From Irpex lacteus (taxonomy: Eukaryota > Basidiomycota > Agaricomycetes > Polyporales > Irpicaceae), in assembly GCA_001986395.2 (NCBI GenBank), contig MQVO02000054.1:1-64000 (forward strand): a stretch of DNA of 64,000 bases, in the 5' to 3' direction. A model generated the notes under the pieces. It ran no database searches. It saw only the letters and a program-made list of their open reading frames with translations, and was not told the DNA's origin. The position numbers and the translations under genes were made by a program. Below are positions 11,871 through 21,668 of this stretch, in pieces; the stretch's first letter is position 1, and each line of letters starts with the position of its first letter.

Positions 11871-13457
11871 ATGTCGAGCGATTCACACGCTGTTCAGATC
11901 GCAAAAGCCGCCAAGGCTGCGTTCGAGGCTTCCCAGCTTGTTTCCTTATCAGAGCGCGTACAAGCTCTGCAAGAAATCCGCAAAGAACTCGAGGCAGCCA
12001 AAGAACAAATTCTCGCCGCGAATAAGAAAGATCTCGAGGTACGCAACCCCGTCTTACAGTCAAAACCCAGCTGACGATGAGCGATCCCGTAGCATGCGCA
12101 AATAGAAGTGGATGAGGGACGCATGTCCTCGTCGTTACTGAAACGACTTGATCTCACCAAGGGCGACAAATGGGACTCAATGCTCCAGGGCGTGAGTGAT
12201 GTCGCTGAGCTCCCAGACCCTACAGGCCAAGTCTCCTACGCGTCCGAGTTGGACGATGGTCTTAAGCTGTACAGGGTATCATGTCCTATTGGAGTTCTTC
12301 TCGTGATATTCGAGGCTAGACCCGAGGTCGTGGTGAACATTGCCTCTTTGGCTATCAAATCTGGTACGTTCACATAACCTCCCCGAGTCGATTCCAATTT
12401 CGTCGCGCGAATTGACAGATTGACCAACTGAACGACGGATTGAACGACAGGCAACACCGCCATTCTTAAAGGAGGCAAAGAGTCCACACACACCGCCACC
12501 CTCCTCTCCCAAGCGATCCAAACCGCTCTCTCCAAAACATCTCTCCCTGAGACATACATCCAATCCATACAAACCCGCGCCGAAGTCTCCGCCCTCCTAG
12601 AGCTCGACCAGTACATCGACCTCGTCATCCCTCGGGGAAGCAATGCGCTTGTGCGGAATATCCAGAATAACACGCGCATACCTGTAATGGGACACGCAGA
12701 CGGTCTGTGTGCGGTGTACCTCGATAAGGATGCTGATCCTGCCAAGGCGGTCAGGGTGGCTGTTGACTCAAAGGTGCGTTATTTTCAGGCAGGGAACCTG
12801 TAGGATTTAAGATTTAAACTGACTCGCCCCTTTATTTGTGCGTAACTTTAGGTTGACTACCCAGCTGCTTGCAACGCCGCAGAGACTCTCATTGTACACG
12901 AAGATCTCCTAGATACAACATGGCCCTCCGTAGCGCGCGCTCTCCTTGCCGCAGGCGTCGAGCTTCGATGCGACACCTCCACCCTCTCATCCCTCTCCAC
13001 GCACGGTATCACCTCGTCCACCCTCATAAAACCCTCCACACCCTCTGACTACACAACCGAACATCTCTCCCTCGTTCTCTCGGTCCTCACTGTCCCCTCC
13101 CTCCAAAGGGCAATGACCCACATAAACGCACACTCCTCACACCATACAGATACCATAGTAACCGAAGACACCAATGCCGCATCCTTGTTCTGTCGGGGCG
13201 TTGACTCCGCCGGTACGTTCGTAAACGCGAGTACACGGTTCGCCGATGGGTTCCGGTATGGGTTCGGTACGGAGGTGGGTATCAGTACGGGACGGATACA
13301 TGCAAGAGGGCCTGTAGGCCTGGAGGGACTTGTTACTTACAAGTATGTTCTGAAGAGTCAAGGAGAGGACGGACACGTGGTGGGTGAGTTTGGAACGGGA
13401 GACGGGAAGAAGAGGTTTAAACATAAGAGGTTTGAGGCGACGGGGGTTCCGTTCTGA
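11871..13457 (+). CDS. PRO2: Gamma-glutamyl phosphate reductase (glutamate-5-semialdehyde dehydrogenase)
   Basis: Four exons: 11871-12038, 12093-12363, 12451-12773, 12852-13457; 455 aa, the same length class as yeast Pro2 (456 aa). It carries out the second step of proline synthesis, the NADPH-dependent reduction of gamma-glutamyl phosphate to glutamate-5-semialdehyde, in the cytosol. The sequence shows the aldehyde-dehydrogenase fold: ARPEVVVNIASLAIKSGN (cofactor-binding region), LVIPRGSNALVRNIQ, and DYPAACNAAETL with the catalytic Cys at about residue 261. Near the C-terminus it has VNASTRFADGFRYGFGTEVGIST. All exon phases agree. Nothing is broken. Confidence 0.95.
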
Positions 13458-13922
13458 ATAGTGCTGTCTATGCTCGTCAAGAAGGAAAAGTGGGTGTATT
13501 CTGAATTGAAACGTGTCCACCTCTGTACTACTAAGCATAATAAGCAACCGAAATGCCTTTTCTAAAAGAGACTTCATTGACTGATCAAAACTTTTGCTCG
13601 TACAGCTATTATAAAGGTCGGTGGGAGTGTACACGGACGATAACCTTCAGGAAAGTGTATTACATCAAGCCCAAAGAACAGGCTAACTGACGTGTGGTGT
13701 GCTTTCAAACACTGCAAATTTACACAACGTTCGAATTCGCTCCTGCATATATGTGCATCCTTCGAATCCGTGTCGGTTGTGGTCTGTACGACGGTCGAAC
13801 AAGCCTCTCGTGCGTGTGAATCCATCTGAACAAGAGCAGATGACAGAAATCAATTAGTTTATGCCGTCAGAAAGGAGTAATGGCAAAGGAGAGAAACATA
13901 CCCGAAAGCGACGCTACACGTC
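13458..13922. other. Spacer between convergent genes
   Basis: This lies between the 3' ends of PRO2 (plus) and an F-box gene (minus). It should contain both 3' UTRs. Short reading frames on either strand show no recognisable protein. Nothing else was seen. Confidence 0.5.
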
Positions 13923-15411
13923 CTATAGCGCTACAACTAGCGGGAAAATCCTCTCCCTGCACGTATCAAAAGTGCCTGACTCGCCCATCGCGATAGGCTC
14001 CTTGAACTCCTGCATCTGCTCCCGAATGCACTGCAAGCCGACATGGTCGCCGTCATTGTGTGCGTCCTCTGCAAACGAGATAGCAATGGACTCGAGATTT
14101 CCGTGATGGCGACAGACTTCCTGGAGCGCGGACCAGGGAAATCGACGGAGGTCACAGTTCCACATATCGTACGTATGATTGCCAGCCTTGAGACGGACAC
14201 TTTGCCAGAAACGCACGGATATATAGCGGAGCGTTTCACTGCGGATTGTACCGAGCATGCGGACTAGGAACAACCAGTTGTCGATTGCGAACTGTGTTGC
14301 TACAGCTTCTTCAACACTTCGGTTCCGTGGAAGTAGGATTGAAGTTGTCATGGAGAGTTGGAATGTACGGAGGGATGTACATTCTACGAGCTGGCTTTTG
14401 AGGAGGCCAAAGATCTGTTCTCTGTCTTCATCATACAAACGTGACCGATCATAAGCCAACGCAGGTATACTGGCGGGATCGTGAAGCGTACTCACTGTCG
14501 GAAATCATAGTCAGAATACCCCCTTCTCTGAGCCAAGGATCCCGCCATGACCACTCGAAACGCAGTGAAAGCTCGCGAATCTTGGGTCCTACTAGAGAGA
14601 GCAAGGCAGTTATGGCATAATACTCGTTCTCCGAGAAGCGAACTTTGGTAAGTTCCAAGGAGGTGACATGCCGAAGGATGTGAGGGGAGGTACAAAGGAC
14701 ATCGCGGTAGATGGGGAACCATTCGGAGTTACTGAGACGGATGGCATGCACAACCTGCTCTTGCTCTTGAATGCGTTCACAGGCTTGCTCCACCCTCAAA
14801 CGGTGGTCGTTGGGGCCATCCTTGTCGCTGGACTCGGAATAATCTTCGAGGGCAATATGGTCCGATAGATGATCACCTGCATCAAGACAAAGAGTTCCGA
14901 CCTCCGAGAATAGGCCCAAAAACTCAAGAAGAGTGACTTTATAATCCGAAATACTCTCTGTGAACTCGTCTGAAGGGGAGTACTCGACAACGTTGATTCG
15001 GAATCCTTCACCACGGTCCGACTCCTTACATCGATCGTATCCGAGCAGCGCGGTATTTCGAAGGCGGAGGGATTTGAGTTTGGGCAGGAGCGTGAGCAGG
15101 CAGCTGATGGTTAATATCGACAGAACAGAGTTTTCACAAAATAGCTCGCGAAACAGCGGGGCGATCGTCTTCGTCTTCGTCAAAAACGTAAATACCTCTT
15201 CCTCGTCACAATAGTCTTCTTCCAATACATCAGAGGTGTATAGATTGGAATACCACCCCACGAAATGGACACGGTCGAAGATATAGGGCAATACGATCCG
15301 CCGCCATCGTTGACAAACAAGGGAGCAGGATATGAGATCTGTGTAAAATCGTCTAGTGCGCTTACGTAGTGCATGCGGGTGCGGGATATGCTTCTGGAGA
15401 ATCAAGTCCAA
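13923..15411 (-). CDS. F-box protein, 5' end lacking an in-frame ATG
   Basis: Exon 1 15411-14492 and exon 2 14421-13923, joined by a 70-nt intron (GTACGC donor, GAAGACAG acceptor) in phase. The F-box starts with RLPDEILDLILQKHI and continues to SCSLVCQRWRRIVLPYIF; leucine-rich segments follow. The frame stays open upstream to about 15546 but contains no ATG before a stop. The related copy on the plus strand at 38947 keeps an ATG and about 45 extra bases that are missing here, so this copy has lost its start or uses a non-AUG or spliced-in start. It belongs to the inverted duplicate block. It may be untranslated. Confidence 0.65.
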
Positions 15412-16050
15412 AATCTCGTCTGGAAGCCTTGCGATTGGTGGATTTGGCCTGTTGTAGTGTGTTTCTGTCCTCCGATCGACGTCTGGTGGCTGCGGCGACT
15501 GTGACGTGGCGCTGTTATCGGAACGAATACGTTGGAATGAGTCTAGTATCTAGTCACACAATTTAGAATAGCATACGAACTTACGCCGATCTTGCCCGGT
15601 GTATGACGTCGACACTTCAAGTCGTTCACAAGTGAAGAACGGCCCATACGTATATCAGTGCGTCGTATACCTACTTGGTGGCAATGGGCTCACCCGTGGC
15701 TCATCGTCTAGTTCTGTCAGATGCCAGTGGTTGCAGTCACGGTGATCGAGGAGAAGACCTAAGTAAGCGCGCTTCACATAAGGTAAGGTCCAGCAGGTGC
15801 CAGGGGTCCTTCGCAATCAACCGACTGTGAATTACATTTGCGACGTTATAGACATACGGTCGTTACCGTCGTCGAAGGGACAGACCATGACATCAGCTCA
15901 ACGACAGCTTCAACCGCAATTGGGATAAAGTAAGAAGATAGTGGGTGCATGCGTAAGGTGATAATCCATGTACACAACGTTCGCGTGGGAGTTGTGAACG
16001 TCGAAAAATGGGATGACAGCTAGCAGGATCAGGTTGCCGTGAAGATGTAT
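15412..16050. other. Duplicated F-box intergenic spacer
   Basis: This is the non-coding part of the inverted duplicate. On the minus strand it matches 38419-38946 with high similarity, including the stretch just after the stop of the F-box gene at 16051 and a shared GTAAGTTCGT...GTGACTAG intron-like segment near 15590-15555. No gene was seen. Confidence 0.6.
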
Positions 16051-17563
16051 TCATCGATCCAAATTTACAAAGCCCTCCCTCCCTCTTCCTTTCCTTGACC
16101 ATCGACACTGCTCCTCCTCGCAAATGTGCCTGCTGCTCTCGCCGCATCTAACCGCTTCGACGCACTCATACATCTCCGCATGTAACTGGCCCCCAAACGC
16201 TTCATGTTCCTCACGAGTTTGTTCACTAAACATCGTAACCCGGATCGACTTGAGTCCACCTATTCTTCGACATTCCTCCCGCAGCCGCCTCCACACAGCC
16301 GCGCCCAACGCATTCTCGCTCGTAGTCCACGTCTGTATTTCGTATTCAATGTACTTGAGGCGAGGGTGAGCGTCGACAGCAACTCTGGGTATGAGAGAGG
16401 TGAGCTCGATAGCAGTGAGCAAACTTTGTTCAATCATCTGCCTTTCGATACGTTCGGTGTGGTGCATTTCATAACGAGATGCCACGGCAAGTTCAAGTTG
16501 CAAACCGTGAAGACCTGTGCAGGCAGCGAGACCTCGTTCCAACTTGAACGTGTGGACAATTTGGTCCCTGGCTGGTGCTACTGTATACAAGCGACTCAGA
16601 ACGTGAAACCCTGCAAATGAAACGCGAATACCAGGGGCGAGGCCAGAACAAAAATGCGGCGGACGTACGTGTGATAACTCCCGCCGCTGGCGAGGGGGTG
16701 AAATCCCACCTCCAGCGAAACTCGAGTCTCAAATGACCAAGTGTCGCGCCAACCATGGATAACAGCTCGTTCAGGATCATAAGACTGGAGAGGCCAATGC
16801 TACACGCACTGAGGCATGTGAGACACGAGGGCACGCCTATCTCGCGAAACAGTGCCACGGCATACCCTGGTCCGCTATTGACGTTGAGTTCCTCAATCCG
16901 TGGACAAGGAGCAGGCATATGCATGGCGGTACCGCCGCTCTCAGTTGAACCGTCCATGCCGATGAGAGTCAGTGACTCGACCTGGCTCCATCCCGTAAGG
17001 TCGAGAGATGTGATAAGTGAGAAACGGCCAAGCAACAACGCGGTGTTATGTATACCAGTGGCTGATAGACCCCCTAAGGACTCGCCGTTGATTTTGAGCC
17101 CGTCGAGAGTTCGGATTCCGGTGGACGTCGTCTGCATGTTCATTGGTTGGCCTATCCGAATGGGAGGGCTAATAAAGTATTCTTGAACTTCGTCGCATAC
17201 GAGATAGCGAAGATTCGGGAGTAGGTTGCTGTCGATCAGATCATAGAGTGATTGCACGTGGATGTGGTTAGCATACAAGGATAGCACTTGTATGGTTGCA
17301 GCGACTCGGTGGTTTGTTGTGAGAAACAGCGACAAGTCACGGAGGACTGACTCTACGTGCGGAAAGAGAAACATACGCCGAAAGATGCGCGAGAAAGCGG
17401 TAGCGTGCCATCGGCGGCAGACCAAGCTGAACGCTACCAACGGACGCAAAGAGCGCACAAAGTTCAACCCACTGTCGGCGGTGGTGGCATATTCCGGGTC
17501 GAGCTCTTGAACGATGAGTTCCAACAGTTCGCTAGGTAGCTCTGATGCATGCGATAGTGACAT
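16051..17563 (-). CDS. F-box protein (copy 1 of inverted pair)
   Basis: Exons 17563-16669 and 16610-16051; 58-nt intron with GTACGT donor and TTTGCAG acceptor, phase verified; about 484 aa from the ATG at 17563. A GTG-started frame reaches 17623, but the conserved protein starts at the ATG. The F-box reads SELPSELLELIVQELDPEY then AFSLVCRRWHATAFSRIF. Leucine-rich repeats follow, then a C-terminal part with CTGLHGLQLEL and GLKSIRVTM, and a charged tail. Its inverted partner lies at 36890-38418. No break was seen, so this is the better candidate for a working gene, presumably an SCF substrate adaptor. Confidence 0.8.
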
Positions 17564-18239
17564 TGGCCTCAAAGTTACATGTAAGCTACGCGATACAAAG
17601 TCAGAGAGATGACCGATGTTCACCTTCCTACTCCGTAACTCGAATCGATGCCCCGGATGCCAGTAAGACTAAGGACGTCGAAGGGCTCCTAGCCTACTTG
17701 CACGCAGTCATTCGACCCATATGCTTATAAATTGATTTTTGCCACATGAGAAGTAACTCACAGTACAAATCGTCTTTGACTGAGGCACTGAGATGAGAGT
17801 CGGGGTTCGAAGAACTTGTAGGATTCAAGTTTATATCTGGCTATAAGCGCTCTATCGGATCGGCCACGATACCGGTTTGCAATTGGTTGGCGGTTTACAA
17901 TCGGCTGGCGGTTTAACGAGGTCCTCAGGGTCGTCGCCGACTCGGACGACTGGCCATGGGACGACTGCTAAGTAGTATACGAGAGAAGCCGAACGTGGCA
18001 TACGGAGTAACAAAGTGTGATTGCAACATAAGTACATACTACACGATACCGCTTTGTACGTGATGCATACAAGTACAACAAAATCATAATCTATCCCTCG
18101 ATGACACAGCATCGACCCTTCCTGTCTTGTCTTCCGGGCAGTCTCAAAGGTATACAGCCACAGAAAATTACTTCACTTCGCCGACGTTTGCACTACTGGC
18201 GCTGGTTCTCCTCGAAGCCATACTCGCTTCCCTCGTTGT
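17564..18239. other. Spacer upstream of F-box gene, no gene seen
   Basis: It contains the likely promoter of the minus-strand F-box gene (17564 upward) and AT-richer spacer. Short reading frames on the plus strand around 17545-17730 and on the minus strand around 17852-18112 have no recognisable content. Confidence 0.4.
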
Positions 18240-18913
18240 CTTCGACCATCATGACGCTTTCCCGGAGTGTCGCAACGTCGTACAGGGCCCGAGGGCATCG
18301 TGCCATGGGCCAATTCACCATCACGAAGGCTTAGATAGAGATTCTGCGATTATGGCGCCGGCTGGAATCACCAACGAAATACAGTAAGTAGAATGAAAAT
18401 AAACATATGGATGGGTCGATCAGCGAAGGGAGGGGGAGGATTTTGAGGTAGGTGGGTTGGCTAGGGGTAGAGTATGTACGCGAAGAGGTCTCTGCTTCCT
18501 CCGGAGGAGTAAGCTCCCATCGCCAGATAATCTCCGAGTCGATCCCCAAATGTCCCAACGTCGGTCCTACCATGATCGACAACTCGTTCAGACCGTCGAG
18601 GTCGTAGATGCACATTGAGTTGATGCATGTGAGACATGGCGTCGGGGACGCCATACGAAACAATATGACACTGTCTGCTGTCTGCTAGTGTTTTCTTCTT
18701 GACGTCGAACGCACGTTACAACAGCGAGTCACGTCTTCGGGGGGCGAGGGGGGGGAGCCCAGTATGGCCGTCGAGCTCGACAAGCCCGATCTTTGAGCAA
18801 CGGCTCAATAACGCAGCGACTCTGAGGATCCCTGTGGACGTCAACGCACCACGAGCTCTGCGCATCGAAACTTTATATTTCCCCGGCTCGTCCGTGGAAG
18901 TATAAAGCTGCAA
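18240..18913 (-). pseudogene. Broken F-box/leucine-rich fragment
   Basis: Two separated minus-strand segments match the middle of the neighbouring F-box gene. Segment 18913-18716 reads ALTSTGILRVAALLSRC, similar to GLSATGIHNTALLLGRF in the 16051 gene. Segment 18663-18470 reads CLTCINSMCIYDLDGLNEL and then VGPTLGHLGI before a CGTACG splice-like site. Further down, 18340-18240 matches the plus strand at about 36130-36225. The first F-box exon is missing, the frame is broken between segments, and the block ends in low-complexity DNA. Confidence 0.6.
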
Positions 18914-20126
18914 CGTACATTCAGGTCAGTCGTCGTGGCCATGGTGCGAGGTATGAGAGGTGATGGTGGTCGATGATGGAGGTGGTAGTAGATGGGGAGA
19001 GGAGGAGGAGGAGGAAGAGGGAGGGGAAGAGGGGAAGGGGGAGAGGGAGCGGAGGAGGGAGAGGGAGGGGAAGGGGGGAGAGGGAGAGGAGGAGGAAAGG
19101 ATGGAGGGTAGAGAGGATGAATAATGGAGGGTATATAAGTACGTACTGTAATGCATAAAGAGATTATCGATTATGAGTAGTCGGTCAACCGTTACACCGT
19201 CAATTGCAACCCAACCTTCCGCCGTTCACGATCCCGCCGGGACGAACAGAAAGGGTGAAAGGAAGCTGCATTTGAGGGTGGGTATATTGGGCATACTATA
19301 GATCTAGAAAGATAGGCATGCTTACTGTACATATATGTCCGAGTCGACCAACCAGCCAACCGCTCCTCCCTCTCTCCCTGGCACACACTCAACTCCGCAC
19401 CGAACAATTAGAATTCCTCGAGCGTATATCCGTCTGCACACACACAACGTGATCTGGTGATTAGTAAGTCGGACACAGACTGACAGAAAGTGGGAGGCGA
19501 AAGCAAAGATAGAAATAGACAGACGTACGGTAGTGACATATCGATCTACCCATCTCACCTCCCTTTCCCACATCGAACCACCAGGGCCATCACCGATCGT
19601 TACTTTATATTTCCGCGGCTCATCGTCAAGCATTAACAACGAGCTGTGGAATTATACAGCTACGGCGTACATTCATTCAGTCATCGTGGCCACGGTGAGG
19701 GATATGCATATGCATGCTATTGTAGATATGGAGGAAAGGGTGGGGAGGGTCTGAGAGGCGGGGATGAAGGGTGGGGAGGAGGAGGAGGGTGGAGAGGAAG
19801 CGGAGGAGGAGGGCTGGAGGATGCGCGCGCGCGTTGAAGAGGAAGAGTTTCGTGGTACCAGAGGTGATCGTAGTGTGGTAGGTACCTCCGTTCACAGCCC
19901 ATGCAGTGAGCGAGGGTAGACCTGAGGATGACATTCGGTATCTGAGGTGGCGGTGGTAATACACGGGTATCTTCATAAAAGAATAGAAAAGGCGTACTGT
20001 ACATCTGTGCTTCATCTCCACTTCCCTGTCCCACTCGTCCCACTTCCCCATTCCACTCGTCCCACTAGCCAGCCAACCCAGCCTCCCCTCGGAGTAGAGT
20101 CAACCAGCCAACCCGCGTCGACTCAG
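18914..20126. other. Low-complexity, duplicated non-coding region
   Basis: It holds long purine-only-like tracts on the plus strand (about 18985-19110 and 19730-19815, GGA/GAG-rich), which give spurious Ser/Pro-rich reading frames on the minus strand. A module beginning TTTATATTTCC(C/G)CGGCTC occurs at about 18868 and again at about 19603, followed in both by similar sequence ending in a purine tract, so this is a diverged direct duplication. A remnant of F-box coding sequence (DEPRKYKVTIG on the minus strand near 19635-19590) marks the second copy. The right end (20030-20120) has repeated AGCCAACC units. Confidence 0.5.
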
Positions 20127-21248
20127 CTAACCAGCCAACCCAACCTTCACCCTCTCCTCCCTCTCGCGCCTAAGCCTCCCCACACTCGCCTCAGCGTCAT
20201 GGAGCGTATCGTCGTATGCGACGAATAGTTCTGATAGTGTGTCCGTCTACCTCATCCAAAAGTTCCTAATCAATAACCACCGACAAGGTGAAATGTGAAG
20301 AGTGGGACGTACGGTGGTAACCCACCGATCCATAACCCCCGCCACCCTCCGCTCCAGGTCCTCCCTCCTCCTCACGCACTCCTGGCTTTCTTCAACCAAG
20401 CGATCCAAGCGAGGCTGTAGTGGGGCGTACGAGTTTAGGTTGTTTGCTGCTGTTACGTCTCTCCCAGTCCCTCCACCACCTCTCCCATTACCATCGGAGT
20501 CAATAAGCAAAGCGATCTCCCGCAAATCCCGGTCAGCAGCGCGTATGTCAGTGTCCATCTCTGCGAGGTAGGCTTCTAGTTCTTCGGGGGACATCTCGTA
20601 TAGTGGGTTGGCTGAGGAGGTGGAGGGGGAGGAGAAGGAGGAGGGAGGGAGGATGCCGGAGAGGGCGAAGGAGGGGGTTAGGTTGTGTGCGTGTGTGTCG
20701 TCTGCATGTAGGATGAGCATTTAGGCGGTGAGTATGAGAGGGAGGAGGGGAAGGGAAGGGGGAGGGAAGGAAGAGGAGGAGTGGACAAGGGACGCACAGT
20801 TATCAACGAACCACCTCAACGAATCACTCCCACTATTTACCACAACCTCCCCCAACTTCCTCTGTACGTCCTCCACCTCCTCCATCAGCGGCTTTCCCCT
20901 CCCCCTCCCCCTCCCCCTCCCACTTCCCCTCCCACTTCCTATTACCGTATCTCGTCGTGGAGGAGATCCCAAGACGATACTCTCGAGCAGCCTCAAACGC
21001 AGCTCGAACGCGACTTGTGGTGTGATCTTCGTTGGCTTCACTTCCTCCTCCCTCACATCTCCCACATCTCCAACATTTTGTTCTACGGGGCTCTCCTGCA
21101 CATTGGCAGTGGTAGTAGTAGGAGTGAAGTCAGGGAAGGCCTGTGTGGGCGACGGACCGGGGGGCGGAGGCGAGGACGGAGGGGTTGAGGTGGAGAGGAT
21201 ACGTTGGCGTTGGACGTCGCCCAGGAACACGCTGCCTATGTGTGCCAT
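20127..21248 (-). CDS. Coiled-coil protein of unknown function
   Basis: Three exons: 21248-20798, 20701-20313, 20246-20127; introns of 96 and 66 nt; 319 aa with all phases agreeing. The N-terminus is Pro/Thr/Ser-rich after MAHIGSVFLGDVQRQRI. A Gly/Arg-rich spacer (GRGSGRGRGRGRG) is followed by helices around SLRWFVDNY. Exon 2 is strongly helical and acidic (MSPEELEAYLAEMDTDIRAA, then QPRLDRLVEES), and exon 3 is a charged helix ending GLAG. The pattern suggests a subunit of a coiled-coil complex, but I do not recognise the family. The promoter side faces the large transposon and, before that insertion, the histone chaperone gene. Confidence 0.7.
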
Positions 21249-21360
21249 TTTCAGTTTTTATTTAATTAGCTGTGTGTCGTGGTGTGGTGGGAGGAGTGCT
21301 TGAATGAATGAGAGAAGGAGACAGGTGATCGTGTGGATGGATTACGTAACACACGCGACC

Positions 21361-21368
21361 CACTTCGC
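21361..21368. repeat. Target site duplication, left copy (CACTTCGC)
   Basis: The 8 bases CACTTCGC directly precede the left terminal repeat and recur unchanged directly after the right terminal repeat at 29733-29740. Perfect 8-bp duplication is the length produced by hAT, P and KDZ/Zisupton-type transposases. Confidence 0.9.
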
Positions 21369-21418
21369 AGGACCCCCGATAATACGCTCAGAGAGGACCC
21401 CCGATAATACGCTCAGAG
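21369..21418 (+). repeat. Left terminal inverted repeat, tandemly doubled
   Basis: A 25-bp unit beginning AGGACCCCCGATAAT and ending GCTCAGAG is present twice without spacer (21369-21393 and 21394-21418). Only the first 15 bases match the right end, which has one copy. The doubled end is unusual and could be a slippage or abortive-transposition product. Confidence 0.9.
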
Positions 21419-21440
21419 CCTATATGCTGGAAGTGGCCAA

Positions 21441-21523
21441 ATCCGGGACTTTTTGTGGGCGGCCTGGCGGCCGATCCGGGACTTTCGCACATAACATCAC
21501 CGCAAAACGCTCAAATCCGGGAC
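21441..21523 (+). repeat. Left subterminal motif array (3 x ATCCGGGAC)
   Basis: Copies at 21441-21449, 21474-21482 and 21515-21523, preceded by CCAA, CCG and TCAA respectively. The same three contexts occur in the same order and orientation at the right end, so these are likely transposase-binding sites. Confidence 0.8.
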
Positions 21524-21668
21524 ATTCTGACATATAACATCTAATAAAATCCCAATTTTTTCCGCATTTTCTTCTCCCGCTTGCGCGGGCGTTGTATAGA
21601 GGTATATCTGGGAAAACGACGCGTCTGAGTATCTACTTATGAATTTTGTAACCAATCCGAAACGCTAA

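Larger units (their letters stand above)
15302..17660 (-). repeat. Inverted segmental duplication, copy 1
   Basis: Read on the minus strand from 17660 to 15302, this matches the plus strand from about 36790 to 39187 through one complete F-box gene, the spacer and the start of a second F-box gene. Order and relative orientation are the same. The homology stops abruptly inside the F-box of the second gene, at the bases GTTTGTCAACGATGGCG. Protein-level identity of the two complete F-box genes looks well above 75 percent by eye. Confidence 0.85.

Noticed and set aside
18926..19156. Ser/Pro-rich minus-strand reading frame
   Set aside because: It is the reverse complement of a purine tract, with no codon bias or conserved motif.
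21349..21541. CRISPR-like array at the left transposon end
   Set aside because: Repeats are only two 25-bp units without spacer and short motifs at uneven distances; they are transposon termini.
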